The translations under genes were made by a program, and so were the position numbers. Of a stretch of DNA of 42,858 bases, positions 1 to 9,267 are shown in pieces; positions within the stretch are counted from its first letter, which is position 1, and each line of letters starts with the position of its first letter. The notes below the pieces were generated by a model. The model was not told the origin of the DNA and ran no database searches. It saw only the letters and a program-made list of their open reading frames with translations. The DNA comes from Cytophagaceae bacterium (GTDB taxonomy: Bacteria; Bacteroidota; Bacteroidia; Flavobacteriales; Flavobacteriaceae), in assembly GCA_002710685.1 (NCBI GenBank), contig PALD01000052.1, positions 1-42,858 of the forward strand, given 5' to 3'.

Positions 1-59
1 TGACATATTATATAATCAATTGAAAATGAGTGGCTTTGGTGCTGTTTGGGCAAATGTAC

Positions 60-115
60 GCTAGACTTAGGATCTAGTGCCTCACGGTGTGGGAGTTCGA
101 GTCTCCCCGCCCGTA
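60..115 (+). tRNA. tRNA-Leu(UAG), 3' part only
   Basis: The anticodon arm is intact: stem CTAGA/TCTAG with 7-base loop CTTAGGA, anticodon TAG at 68-70. A leucine-type variable arm follows. The T arm is GGGAG-TTCGAGT-CTCCC (91-107), then acceptor strand CGCCCGT (108-114) and discriminator A115, the base expected for tRNA-Leu. CCA is not encoded. The partner acceptor strand ACGGGCG and a normal D arm are not found in bases 1-60, so the gene appears to lack its 5' half. It may be a displaced attachment-site remnant of an element to the left, or a degenerate gene. The identity of the 3' part is secure; the interpretation is inferred. Confidence 0.8.
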
Positions 116-122
116 CTTCAAT

Positions 123-153
123 AAAAAGCCGACTTTAACGAGTCGGCTTTTTT
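123..153 (+). terminator. Intrinsic terminator after tRNA-Leu
   Basis: Perfect 8-bp stem AGCCGACT (127-134) / AGTCGGCT (141-148) with a 6-base loop, A-rich on the left and a run of T on the right. It lies 7 bases past the end of the tRNA fragment, as expected for the native terminator of a tRNA-Leu gene. Confidence 0.9.
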
Positions 154-282
154 GTTTGTGGGTAGCACAAACGTATATTTTTCTTCAAATAATTATTTTG
201 ATATCATTTGGGTAAAAATAATTCTGCTTGCTCCTATTAGCAATTTATATTCTTAACAGTTTATTTTACACCTTTAATAGCA

Positions 283-1188
283 TCAATTTAAGTTTCGATA
301 ATCAGTTGGGGTAAATCCGGTATTTTTTTTAAACATTCGGTTGAAATGCTGTGGATACTTAAAACCTAATTCATAGGCAACCTGGCTGATTGATTTTTCT
401 GAGTCAAAAATACGGTCTTTAGCGATTTCTATAAGTTTGAGCTGGATGTGGTCTATTGCAGATTTACCAGTTTCTTTTTTGATGAGATCTCCTAAATAAT
501 TAGCAGATAAATTTAATTTTTCTGCAAAATAAGCAACCGAAGGAAGCCCCAATTTTTGAGGATTTTCTGTGTGAAAGTAGGTATTGAGTAATTTTTCAAA
601 ATTTGACAATACTCCCTGATTCAGATTCTCACGAGTAATAAACTGCCTGTCATAAAAGCGTTCACAGTAATTAAGCAGTAATTCTATGTTATTAGTAATG
701 ATTGTCTTGCTGTGTTTGTCTATTGCTTGGTCCAGTTCATAATCTATTTTGGAAAAAAGGTCTTGAATGATTTGTTGTTCCTTTTCTGAAATATGCAGAG
801 CTTCGTTCAGTTCATAGGAAAAGAAAGAATATTGATGAATTTTTGCAGCAAGAGGGGTTCCTTTGATAAACTCTGGGTCAAAAAGCAAAGCATTTCCTTT
901 TGGATTATAATCCTGCTGACTTTTTATTCCCACGACCTGTCCCGGTCCCATAAAAACCATTGTTCCTTCGTCATAATCGTACGTGTTTCTCCCATATTTT
1001 AATTCTCCGCAATTCACACCTTTTAGAAAAACGGCATAAAAAGCAAAACTAAATTTACCGTTAGCTAATGGTTTAGCTGTCGCACTATCAAAAGCGGTAA
1101 TTAGGGGATGTCTGGTTTTGACTTCTTTTAAGGCATTGTATTGTGATATAGTTTCTACTTTAAGAATATCTTTCATGAGTGCGTACAT
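283..1188 (-). CDS. AraC family transcriptional regulator
   Basis: This 301-residue protein has an N-terminal cupin-like sensor region (about 25-180) and a C-terminal double helix-turn-helix of the AraC/XylS type (last about 90 residues, ending with the usual QHFNRMFKKNTGFTPTDYR-like signature). It is cytoplasmic and probably DNA-binding. The first ATG at 1188 is chosen because AGGA sits about eight bases upstream; a second in-frame ATG is at 1176. It is divergent from the aldo/keto reductase at 1336, and the 147-base gap holds a 34-bp element that recurs at 7694. AraC proteins next to aldo/keto reductases often activate them in response to reactive carbonyls, but the inducer here is unknown. 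Confidence 0.9.
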   Translation of the reverse strand: MYALMKDILKVETISQYNALKEVKTRHPLITAFDSATAKPLANGKFSFAFYAVFLKGVNCGELKYGRNTYDYDEGTMVFMGPGQVVGIKSQQDYNPKGNALLFDPEFIKGTPLAAKIHQYSFFSYELNEALHISEKEQQIIQDLFSKIDYELDQAIDKHSKTIITNNIELLLNYCERFYDRQFITRENLNQGVLSNFEKLLNTYFHTENPQKLGLPSVAYFAEKLNLSANYLGDLIKKETGKSAIDHIQLKLIEIAKDRIFDSEKSISQVAYELGFKYPQHFNRMFKKNTGFTPTDYRNLN

Positions 1189-1246
1189 CTTAATTCCTGA
1201 AACAAATATACCATTCAGATATGTAGAAAATTAGCCTAAAAGACCT

Positions 1247-1280
1247 AATCAGTAAAAATGGTAAGCAACACCGTAATTTG
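1247..1280. promoter_or_regulatory. 34-bp shared element, copy 1 (putative AraC site)
   Basis: Bases 1247-1280 match 7694-7727 at 29 of 34 positions. Within it GTAA recurs at 1252, 1261 and 1273; the outer two are 21 bp apart, the two-turn spacing usual for AraC direct repeats. A GGT-N7-ACC inverted repeat is also present. It lies between the divergent AraC gene and the aldo/keto reductase. Binding by that AraC protein is inferred. Confidence 0.6.
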
Positions 1281-1332
1281 TATACCCTTATAAATCTGTT
1301 GATTGAGGATATTTGTTGGTGTAAAAATTTGA

Positions 1333-2316
<984 letters not shown>

Positions 2317-2338
2317 TTTAAAGTTTAAAACAGATTAA

Positions 2339-2794
2339 ATGAATGTAAAAACAAGAATTACAGGAATCTTTTTAATCCTGGTTAGCCAATTTAGTTTTGC
2401 TCAGGACACCATTACAGAAAAGAAAGTAAAAGAACTTTCTAAATCAAAATGGCAGTGGATGGCAGATAAAGATGTTGATAAACTTGATGAACTGTTTGAT
2501 GATGATTCGCGGTTTGTGCACATGAGCGGTACCTGGGACAAGGAGCGCGAATTGGAAATTATAAAGTCTGGTAGTATCTGGTATAAAAAAGCCGATGTGC
2601 ATGATGTGGTGGTAAAGACCTTTGGTAACACTGCGATCCTTTGGAACCGCATTACGCTTACTGCTTTTGTTAGGGGAAGTGATGTTACAACCGAATTTAC
2701 GGTGACTGAAATCTATCAAAATCAAAAGGATTCCTGGAAGCTTTTAGATCTTACCTTCAGCAGTGTCAGGGACACGCATGAAATTGTACACTAA
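2339..2794 (+). CDS. Secreted NTF2-like (DUF4440/SnoaL-type) protein, copy 1
   Basis: This 151-residue protein has a signal peptide (residues 1-22, ending in FSFAQ) followed by one NTF2-like cone-fold domain. The characteristic stretch is KWQWMADKDVDKLDELFDD then FVHMSGTW, which matches the DUF4440 pattern of small exported proteins. No catalytic residue can be assigned. Its neighbour at 2806 is a clear paralogue with shared blocks KWQWMADK, FVHM, EIIKSG and IWYK, so the pair arose by tandem duplication. They lie between an aldo/keto reductase and a flavodoxin, which points to a role in periplasmic redox or detoxification chemistry, but the function is unknown. Confidence 0.85.
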   Translation: MNVKTRITGIFLILVSQFSFAQDTITEKKVKELSKSKWQWMADKDVDKLDELFDDDSRFVHMSGTWDKERELEIIKSGSIWYKKADVHDVVVKTFGNTAILWNRITLTAFVRGSDVTTEFTVTEIYQNQKDSWKLLDLTFSSVRDTHEIVH

Positions 2795-2805
2795 AAAATA
2801 TAGAC

Positions 2806-3270
2806 ATGAGATATGCAACGATAACCAGAGGTTTGTGCGCTGTTTTTATGATCATGATCAGTACTCAGATAACTGCTCAGGATACCGCAACAGAAACCGA
2901 AATTAAGGAACTTTCTGCTAAGAAATGGCAATGGATGGCCGATAAGGAGGCTGATAAACTTGCCGAATTATTTCATGATAAAGCGCAGTTTGTACATATG
3001 GGTGGCAGCTGGGGTAAAGAACAGGAAGTTGAGATCATAAAAAGTGGCGGTATTTGGTACAAAAACGCCGATATTCATAAGGTTTCGGTAGATATTATCG
3101 AAAATACAGCCATTGTATTGAGCAACATCACGCTGCTGGCTGTTGTGGGCGGCAATGAAGTTTCTCACCGGTTTATAGTTACAGAGGTTTATGTGAAAGA
3201 GAATACGAGCTGGAAACTGGCAAACCTTTCGTTTGTGAATCAACTTATGGGTCCGCCGGGAGAGCATTAG
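2806..3270 (+). CDS. Secreted NTF2-like (DUF4440/SnoaL-type) protein, copy 2
   Basis: This is a 154-residue paralogue of the preceding gene, 11 bases downstream. It has its own signal peptide (about residues 1-24, ending ITAQ) and the same NTF2-like core (KKWQWMADKEADKLAELF, FVHMGGSWGKE, EIIKSGGIWYKNADIH). Roughly half of the aligned positions are identical by eye, with more drift in the second half of the fold. Retention of two copies suggests a heteromer or different ligands, but neither can be shown here. The ATG at 2806 gives a clean signal peptide. Confidence 0.85.
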   Translation: MRYATITRGLCAVFMIMISTQITAQDTATETEIKELSAKKWQWMADKEADKLAELFHDKAQFVHMGGSWGKEQEVEIIKSGGIWYKNADIHKVSVDIIENTAIVLSNITLLAVVGGNEVSHRFIVTEVYVKENTSWKLANLSFVNQLMGPPGEH

Positions 3271-3297
3271 GCATACTCAGTTTCTTATACTTTAGAT

Positions 3298-3954
3298 ATG
3301 AAAACAATATTTTTTTTCGCACTAACCCTATGCGTAGGTATGACGATGCAGACGCAGCAAACAGGAGATGATGATTTGATTTCAGCCAAATCCCCCAAGG
3401 CGGAAATACCTGTTATTTCTGATTATGAAAAAATATTGATTGTGTATTTATCGCGAACAAATAATACTAAGGCTGTAGCCAAAATGATTCAGGCAAGAAC
3501 AGGAGGTGACCTGGTAGCATTAGAATTGCAGGATCCCTATCCTGAAAATTATCAGGAAATCGTAGCCCGGGTGGCTGAGGAAAACGAGACCGGCTTTTTA
3601 CCACCGCTAAAAACCAAGATTGACAACCTGGGTTATTATGACACGGTCTTCATCGGTTTTCCTACATGGGGGATGCAGCTGCCACCACCTATAAAAAGTT
3701 TTTTAACTGAAAATGACCTTTCTGGGAAAACCGTTATTCCCTTTAATACCAATGCCGGTTACGGTCTGGGAAGCAGCCTTAGAACGATTAAATCTTTGTG
3801 TTCAGATTCAGAAATACTCGAAGCATTTTCAGTAGAAGGAGGTATTGAAAGGGATGGGATCCTTTTTGTGATGGAAGGGGACAGGGCAGAAGAGGTAGAT
3901 GCGCAGGTGAGCCTATGGTTAGAGAAAATAGATATTCTGAAAAATAAGAATTAA
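3298..3954 (+). CDS. Exported flavodoxin-like protein
   Basis: This 218-residue protein has an N-terminal hydrophobic segment (residues 1-20) that may be a signal peptide, then a flavodoxin fold (about 44-215). The FMN phosphate loop is visible as YLSRTNNTK (residues 50-58), and GFPTWGMQLPPPIKSFL and FNTNAGYGLGSS are the other isoalloxazine-contacting regions of the Flavodoxin_4 type. It is probably an electron carrier or flavin reductase-like protein. It closes the run that starts with the aldo/keto reductase. Clusters of AraC, aldo/keto reductase, flavodoxin and CMD/cupin genes recur in bacteria; the joint function is inferred to be carbonyl or quinone stress. Confidence 0.88.
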   Translation: MKTIFFFALTLCVGMTMQTQQTGDDDLISAKSPKAEIPVISDYEKILIVYLSRTNNTKAVAKMIQARTGGDLVALELQDPYPENYQEIVARVAEENETGFLPPLKTKIDNLGYYDTVFIGFPTWGMQLPPPIKSFLTENDLSGKTVIPFNTNAGYGLGSSLRTIKSLCSDSEILEAFSVEGGIERDGILFVMEGDRAEEVDAQVSLWLEKIDILKNKN

Positions 3955-4138
3955 TATGAAATACTAAATACCCATAAAACTAAATTCTTTGACCATCGGG
4001 ACGCAGAGCGTGTAGAGCGGTTTGCAGATCGCGCTCATTGTATATTTTTTAAATGTTGATCTAAAGCTTTTGTAGTGCCCCAACAGAAGTTTGACTGAAT
4101 TTGGCTATATTTAATAACATTGACTAATACTTTATATC

Positions 4139-4603
4139 ATGATTTCATTAAATGTAAATAATAAGGCTGTGCAGGTAGATGTTGACCCAGAGACCCCATT
4201 ATTATGGGTTTTGCGGGACCACCTTAACCTTATGGGAACAAAGTATGGCTGCGGTGTGGCACAATGTGGTGCTTGTGTTGTGCATCTGGATGGAGAGGCG
4301 GCACGCTCTTGCGTAACAAAGGTAAAACGCGCAGAGAACAAGAAAGTAGTTACTATTGAGGGATTGGCAGAAAACCATGATCATCCCGTTCAACAAGCAT
4401 GGACAGAAGTTGATGTACCGCAATGCGGGTACTGTCATAGCGGCCAGATTATGTCAGCCGCAGTGTTATTGCGGGAAAACCCCAATCCCACTGATGAGGA
4501 TATTGATATTTCAATGTCTGGAAATATCTGTCGTTGCGGCACCTACTCACGTATACGAAAAGCCATTCACCGTGCTGCAGAGATTAACAGCAGCAGCACC
4601 TGA
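4139..4603 (+). CDS. Isoquinoline 1-oxidoreductase-type 2Fe-2S subunit
   Basis: This 154-residue protein is a complete small subunit of the xanthine dehydrogenase/aldehyde oxidase superfamily. Cys38, Cys43, Cys46 and Cys58 form the plant-type 2Fe-2S site, and Cys96, Cys99, Cys131 and Cys133 (CGYCHSGQ and CRCGTY) form the second 2Fe-2S site near the Mo cofactor. There is no signal peptide; it would be carried out folded with the Mo subunit, whose N-terminus has a twin-arginine signal. The cytochrome gene follows 38 bases downstream. The matching Mo subunit is convergent at 5358-7595. The physiological substrate is unknown; IorAB-type enzymes hydroxylate N-heterocycles or oxidise aldehydes. Confidence 0.93.
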   Translation: MISLNVNNKAVQVDVDPETPLLWVLRDHLNLMGTKYGCGVAQCGACVVHLDGEAARSCVTKVKRAENKKVVTIEGLAENHDHPVQQAWTEVDVPQCGYCHSGQIMSAAVLLRENPNPTDEDIDISMSGNICRCGTYSRIRKAIHRAAEINSSST

Positions 4604-4641
4604 TTTTTCGAGCTATCCAGTCATATTATACTTAAGAAGTC

Positions 4642-5292
4642 ATGAGCAACACTACAACCCACCCCTCTTTTTTTAAAAGTCAAAAATTCCTGGGAATTCT
4701 TATCATCCTATTGATCGCCGGGATTTCGGTAAGTATGAGCCGTACCGGTTTTATCCATAAAGATTCAGAATATGTAATGCTTCGCCAAGAGCAACAGGAT
4801 AGCGTTGCTTCTAAAGAAGCATTTAAAAAAGTGTATACAGTACTTATGCATCCCAGGTGTTTAAATTGCCATCCCTCTGGCGATGTGCCTTTGCAGGGAG
4901 ATGATAGTCACTTACATGGTATGTCTCCCCACAGGGGAAAAGATGGTAAAGGAATGTATGCCATGAGGTGCACTAATTGCCATCAAAATATAAATTCTCC
5001 CGGTTTACATGCACCACCTGGAAATCCTGAATGGCATTTGCCCCCGGCAGACATGAAAATGGTATTTCAGGGAAGATCAGTTTCTGAACTCGCTAGACAA
5101 TTGGTAGATAAATCTAAGAACGGAAATAAAACTATTGAAGATCTTATAGAACACGCAGATGATACGCTGGTGAAAGCAGGTTGGAAACCAGCGGAAGGTT
5201 TAGCACTTCCACCTCTTAGTCATAAGGAATTTAAAGATGCCTGGATTACCTGGCTGGAAAATGGAGCCTATGCTCCGGATGATTCTAAATAA
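4642..5292 (+). CDS. Membrane-anchored di-haem cytochrome c-like subunit
   Basis: This 216-residue protein has one N-terminal membrane segment (about 15-33) and two haem c motifs, CLNCH (73-77) and CTNCH (110-114). The rest is hydrophilic and periplasmic and carries a WITWLENGAY-like C-terminus. It follows the 2Fe-2S subunit and faces the Mo subunit, so it is probably the electron acceptor linking this molybdenum hydroxylase to the respiratory chain. Annotated homologues are often called isoquinoline 1-oxidoreductase subunits. The spacing between the motifs (32 residues) is short for two separate cytochrome domains, so it may be an unusual compact di-haem fold. Confidence 0.82.
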   Translation: MSNTTTHPSFFKSQKFLGILIILLIAGISVSMSRTGFIHKDSEYVMLRQEQQDSVASKEAFKKVYTVLMHPRCLNCHPSGDVPLQGDDSHLHGMSPHRGKDGKGMYAMRCTNCHQNINSPGLHAPPGNPEWHLPPADMKMVFQGRSVSELARQLVDKSKNGNKTIEDLIEHADDTLVKAGWKPAEGLALPPLSHKEFKDAWITWLENGAYAPDDSK

Positions 5293-5311
5293 CTAAACCT
5301 ATAGAAATTAT

Positions 5312-5336
5312 AAAGGGACTTATTTTCAGTCCCTTT
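5312..5336. terminator. Bidirectional intrinsic terminator
   Basis: Perfect 9-bp inverted repeat AAAGGGACT (5312-5320) / AGTCCCTTT (5328-5336) with a 7-base loop, flanked by A-rich and T-rich tracts on both sides. It lies between two convergent genes and can end transcription from both strands. Confidence 0.85.
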
Positions 5337-5357
5337 ATTTCTCTCACCATACTACTA

Positions 5358-7595
5358 TTAGGAAACTTCTTCCATAAAAGGATGATTATAAAATCTCCTA
5401 TTTTTGGCTCTTGAAAGTGCATTGGTATATGCCGCAAATATAGGTGGAAAAGGAGGTTCTCCTAATCCCGTAGGATCCTGACCGTTATTTACAAAATGAA
5501 CTTCAATGTCTTTAGGAGCTTCATTTATCCTGATCATTTTATAATTATAAAAATTGCTTTTTTGCGGGACACCATCCTTAAAGGTCATCTTCCCAAACAT
5601 TGCGTTTCCTAAACCATCTGTTACGGCGCCTTCAACCATATTTTTAGCAGCATCTTTGTTGACTACAATACCGCAATCAACTGCACTGTAAATTTTATCA
5701 AAGACCAGCTTATCATTTTCTAATTTCAGGTCTACTACATGCGCAACATAGGAGTTATGACAATAATACGCTGCAACGCCCCGATAAACACCTGTTTTTG
5801 GAGAATCCCAATTTGATTTTTCCCTTACCAGCTTTAATACCTCCATATATCTTTCGGCATCATAATCATTATCTTTCCCTACAGGAGTATTTTTTGCCTT
5901 ATTAAATAATTCAATTCTGAAGTCTATTGGGTCTTTGCCTGCAGCAATCGCTACTTCATCTAAAAAAGCCTGTTCTGATGCACCCATAAAATTTGACCTT
6001 GGGGCGCGAAAAGCCCCAATTGTTATGTTAGAATTGATTTCCCAGGATTCTGCCAGATAATTGTCTACAGCCCCGGCAGGAAATCTATTTTCGTGTATAG
6101 GACTTTCTGGAATTCCTCCGCCATTAATATGATAAGCTGTAAGATTATTGTTCTCATCAAGAGCCGCTCTAAATTTTATGTGATATGCCGGGCGATAAAT
6201 TCCGTAGGTCATATCTTCCTCCCGCGTGTAAAAAAGTTTTACGGGACTTTTAATTTTTTGAGATATCACTGCGGCTTCTACCAGTTCATGAGAGTAAGCT
6301 CTTCTGCCAAAACCACCACCCATGCGGGTCATAATGATTTCTATATTTTCTTTATTCATCCCCAGTCTGGTTGCCACCGTATCTTCAATTAACTGAGGTG
6401 CCTGTAAGGGGCCCGCAACTATTGCTTTGTCTGATGTTACATTTGCAAAGAAATTGATGGGCTCCATAGCATTATGAGCAAGAAAGGGAGCGGTATAGGT
6501 GCTTTCAATAATTTTTGCTGCATTCTTAAAAGCTTCTTCGGGATTACCATCTTTTCGCAGTTCTTTTGCAGGTTCATTAGATTTGGCCTGCATTTGTTCC
6601 ATATGTTTTTCGGTGCTCTCTAATCCTGCCGGGACGATCTTTTCAGATTTATTGCCAAAAACACTCATTTTTTGAGTGTATTCATCAAATAGTTCCCATT
6701 CTAACTTCAAAGCTTTTTTTGCCTGCATCACCTGCCAGGTACTGTCGCCCACGACTACAGCAAGTTTATTAAAAGTAACCGTATCAAAAATGTTTTGCTC
6801 ATAATCATCTTTATAAACATCAATGGTAAAAACATCTGTAATGCCGGGCATATTTTTTGCTTCAGAACCATCAATAGATTTCAATTTCATCCCAAAAGCA
6901 GGAGGATGAGCTATGGTTGTATATTTCATACCCTCCACCTTATAGTCCAGCCCAAACAGGGGCTTGCCACTCACAATTCCGGGGAGTTCTACATTTTTCT
7001 TGGAAGAACTAATTATGGTAAAATTTTCAGCTTTTTTTAGTTCTATTGTTTCCGGTACTTCTAATTTCGATGCTAGTTGCGCCACTTCACCATATTTGAT
7101 GGTTTTTCCGCTGGAATGTGTAATCACGCCTATGATCGTAGTAATTTCAGAAGCCGGCACATTCCATTGTTGTGCAGCTGCATTTATTAAAAGTTGTCGC
7201 GCTGTCGCACCGGCAGTTCTTAGCGCATTCCATCCTTGTCGCACAGACTGGCTACCTCCTGCGAATTGACGGGTGTACAAATCTGTGTTGAATGGCGCTT
7301 GCTCTACCACAACATCGTCCCAATCTACATCAAGTTCTTCTGCTACGATCATTGGCAATGACGTCTTAACATTCTGGCCAAATTCAGGGTTGGGAGCCAT
7401 AATGGTCACGGTTCCGTCTTTAGCTATTTTTAGATAAGCATTGAGATTATACCATTCATCAGGAATTTGTGTAGAAGCAGATTCATTTGATTTTGAATAA
7501 AGAAGCCAGTTAAACCCAATCATCATTCCGCCACCTGCTAGGGCAGAGGTCTTCAAAAATGATCTCCTGTTTTGTGAAGTTTTTATTTGCGTCAT
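5358..7595 (-). CDS. Isoquinoline 1-oxidoreductase-type molybdopterin subunit
   Basis: This 745-residue protein is the large subunit of a xanthine dehydrogenase-family enzyme of the IorB type, where two tandem Mo-binding halves are covalently joined. It begins with a twin-arginine signal (RRSFLKTSALAGGG, from residue 10), so the folded complex is exported to the periplasm. Mo cofactor motifs include MTRMGGGFGRRAYSHE in the middle and TGLGEPPFPPIFAAYTNAL near the C-terminus, whose Glu is the likely catalytic base. It is convergent with the 2Fe-2S and cytochrome genes rather than in one operon with them. Its promoter lies in the 213-base gap shared with the CMD-cupin gene, where the 34-bp element recurs. 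The substrate is unknown. Confidence 0.93.
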   Translation of the reverse strand: MTQIKTSQNRRSFLKTSALAGGGMMIGFNWLLYSKSNESASTQIPDEWYNLNAYLKIAKDGTVTIMAPNPEFGQNVKTSLPMIVAEELDVDWDDVVVEQAPFNTDLYTRQFAGGSQSVRQGWNALRTAGATARQLLINAAAQQWNVPASEITTIIGVITHSSGKTIKYGEVAQLASKLEVPETIELKKAENFTIISSSKKNVELPGIVSGKPLFGLDYKVEGMKYTTIAHPPAFGMKLKSIDGSEAKNMPGITDVFTIDVYKDDYEQNIFDTVTFNKLAVVVGDSTWQVMQAKKALKLEWELFDEYTQKMSVFGNKSEKIVPAGLESTEKHMEQMQAKSNEPAKELRKDGNPEEAFKNAAKIIESTYTAPFLAHNAMEPINFFANVTSDKAIVAGPLQAPQLIEDTVATRLGMNKENIEIIMTRMGGGFGRRAYSHELVEAAVISQKIKSPVKLFYTREEDMTYGIYRPAYHIKFRAALDENNNLTAYHINGGGIPESPIHENRFPAGAVDNYLAESWEINSNITIGAFRAPRSNFMGASEQAFLDEVAIAAGKDPIDFRIELFNKAKNTPVGKDNDYDAERYMEVLKLVREKSNWDSPKTGVYRGVAAYYCHNSYVAHVVDLKLENDKLVFDKIYSAVDCGIVVNKDAAKNMVEGAVTDGLGNAMFGKMTFKDGVPQKSNFYNYKMIRINEAPKDIEVHFVNNGQDPTGLGEPPFPPIFAAYTNALSRAKNRRFYNHPFMEEVS

Positions 7596-7693
7596 AGCTT
7601 AAAATTTACCCGAATAATTTAAATCTCCAGAGTGACTCTACAAGTTAAGAAAATATGTAAGTATTTTAAATTGATCATATTAAATGTGTTGAA

Positions 7694-7727
7694 AATCAGT
7701 AAAATTGGTAAGTAAAACCGTAAAATG
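7694..7727. promoter_or_regulatory. 34-bp shared element, copy 2 (putative AraC site)
   Basis: This is the second copy of the element at 1247-1280, with 29 of 34 bases identical and the same GTAA repeats and GGT-N7-ACC core. It lies between the divergent Mo subunit gene and the CMD-cupin gene, 82 bases before the latter's start. It probably binds the same regulator as copy 1. Confidence 0.6.
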
Positions 7728-7808
7728 CAGTAGTAGAACTGTTTTTATATAGTCAAATTTGAAGTTCTCATGCGCAAATGGCCATTACTTAACAAATATA
7801 TTTTTAAG

Positions 7809-8936
7809 ATGAAAACCAGTCCAATACTTTTAAGTTTCATTTTTATACAAACTTTAATTTTATCGGGTCATAGCCAGACAAAATCAGGTTTAAGTGACGC
7901 GGAATTAAGCATGGCTAAAATTTCTGCTTTAACGGCTATTGGCGATCTTGATAATTTGGATGCAGCCTTAAATAAAGGCTTAGATAATGGTCTCACGATA
8001 AATCAAATTAAAGAGGAGCTTGTGCATCTTTATGCATATTCTGGTTTTCCACGCAGTCTTATGGCTATAAATACGTTAATCCCTGTTCTTGAAAAAAGAA
8101 AGAAAGATGGGATAGAGGACAAGGTTGGTGAAGAACCCACAGCAGTAGAAGTAGATGATAAATACCAATTAGGTAAGGATGTTTTAGCAGATTTAACCGG
8201 AGTTAAAGACAGACCGAAAACGGGTTATGCAGAAGCGGTGCCGATCATCGAAGTATTTCTGAAAGAACATCTTTTTGCTGATATTTTTAAACGAGGTGTT
8301 TTAACGTACAGAGAACGGGAGATTATCACGGTATCAGCTCTAATTAGTCTGGGAAATCTAGAGCCAATGGCTCGCGGACATATGAGTATTAGTATGCGTT
8401 TGGGTATAAGTGAATCTCAAATTTCAGATATTTTAAATATGATTGCAAAAGAGATTGATTTAGAAAGGGCAAATAAAGGAAAAGTTTTACTGTCTGAGAT
8501 AACTTTGAATAAAGCGTTGAATTCATCGATTAAAACGAAAAATGATGATAGTGATAAGATCTTTCCAAAAGGTGAGAAAATAAACACTCCTGTATTTACA
8601 GGCACTGCTTGGTTAACATCGCTGGTAGAAGCAGATGATGTAAATACAATTGCTGCCGGTGTTGTGACTTTTAAACCTGGAGCCAGAACCTTCTGGCACC
8701 AACACCCTGCGGGTCAAATTATTCTAGTACTATCTGGTGAAGGTTATTACCAGGAAGAAGGAGGGAGCAAAAAAACACTTCAAAAGGGAGATGTAATTAA
8801 ATGCCCGCCTAATTTAGCTCATTGGCACGGTGCAAGTTTAGATAGAGAATTTGTTCAAATAGCTATAACGGGAAGAGAGAATGGTCCCACCCAATGGTTT
8901 AAGGGAGTATCAGATAAACAATATTTAGGAAACTAA
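7809..8936 (+). CDS. Exported carboxymuconolactone decarboxylase-like protein with C-terminal cupin
   Basis: The start at 7809 is preferred over the upstream ATG at 7770, because it places a normal signal peptide (MKTSPILLSFIFIQ to about residue 23) at the N-terminus; the mature protein is about 350 residues. Two tandem CMD-type helical repeats follow (about 28-90 and 135-205), then a cupin_2 barrel (about 250-355) with the metal-binding pattern FWHQHPAGQ and a later HWHG. No CxxC pair is present in the CMD repeats, so it is not a typical AhpD peroxidase. The fusion is recurrent next to AraC and aldo/keto reductase genes in Bacteroidota and Proteobacteria. Its reaction is unknown. Confidence 0.88.
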   Translation: MKTSPILLSFIFIQTLILSGHSQTKSGLSDAELSMAKISALTAIGDLDNLDAALNKGLDNGLTINQIKEELVHLYAYSGFPRSLMAINTLIPVLEKRKKDGIEDKVGEEPTAVEVDDKYQLGKDVLADLTGVKDRPKTGYAEAVPIIEVFLKEHLFADIFKRGVLTYREREIITVSALISLGNLEPMARGHMSISMRLGISESQISDILNMIAKEIDLERANKGKVLLSEITLNKALNSSIKTKNDDSDKIFPKGEKINTPVFTGTAWLTSLVEADDVNTIAAGVVTFKPGARTFWHQHPAGQIILVLSGEGYYQEEGGSKKTLQKGDVIKCPPNLAHWHGASLDREFVQIAITGRENGPTQWFKGVSDKQYLGN

Positions 8937-8956
8937 TTTTAGTTTCTGTTACTGGC

Positions 8957-8986
8957 AGGCATTGAGGGTGTACTACAATGCCTTTT
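8957..8986 (+). terminator. Probable terminator of the CMD-cupin gene
   Basis: Inverted repeat AGGCATTG (8957-8964) / CAATGCCT (8976-8983), 8 bp with an 11-base loop, followed by a short T run. It lies 20 bases past the stop codon. The T tract is brief, so termination may be partial. Confidence 0.55.
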
Positions 8987-9236
8987 AAACGCTGTCTTTT
9001 GTATGGTTTAAGGTCCTAAAGTTCCTTGTTTTATTGATCACCGGGATTATGCTAATCATTTCCATCATCCGGTGGATATAAGTCTGCAAATCTCTATTCT
9101 TTCCTGCCTAAGGGTACGCTCATGAGCTTTTGTATTTCATTAAGGGTCCCTGCCCCATATCCTTGTTTTTAGCTTTTCTGTTTTCGTTTGTAAATAGTTT
9201 AATACAAGAATTATTCAAAATATTTAATCATTATAA
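8987..9236. other. Non-coding gap upstream of the pectin operon promoter
   Basis: No convincing gene is seen here. A 62-codon open frame on plus (9130-9318) has no homology signature and overlaps the promoter and operator, so it is not called. The DNA is AT-rich towards its right end. Confidence 0.6.
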
Positions 9237-9267
9237 TTTGAATTTTCTAATATCTACTGTATGTTTG
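9237..9267 (+). promoter_or_regulatory. Bacteroidota-type promoter of the pectin catabolic operon
   Basis: TTTG (9237-9240), 19 bases, then TATGTTTG (9260-9267) is an exact fit to the Bacteroidota consensus TTTG-N19-TAnnTTTG. The start codon of the GH105 gene is 53 bases downstream of the -7 box. Confidence 0.85.

Noticed and set aside
4016..4043. A short GAGCG/CGCTC stem in the gap after the flavodoxin gene
   Set aside because: Only 5 bp with a 12-base loop and no T run immediately after; too weak to call a terminator.
4356..4676. A 106-codon open frame on plus overlapping the 2Fe-2S subunit
   Set aside because: It overlaps a gene with all eight cluster cysteines and has no recognisable content.
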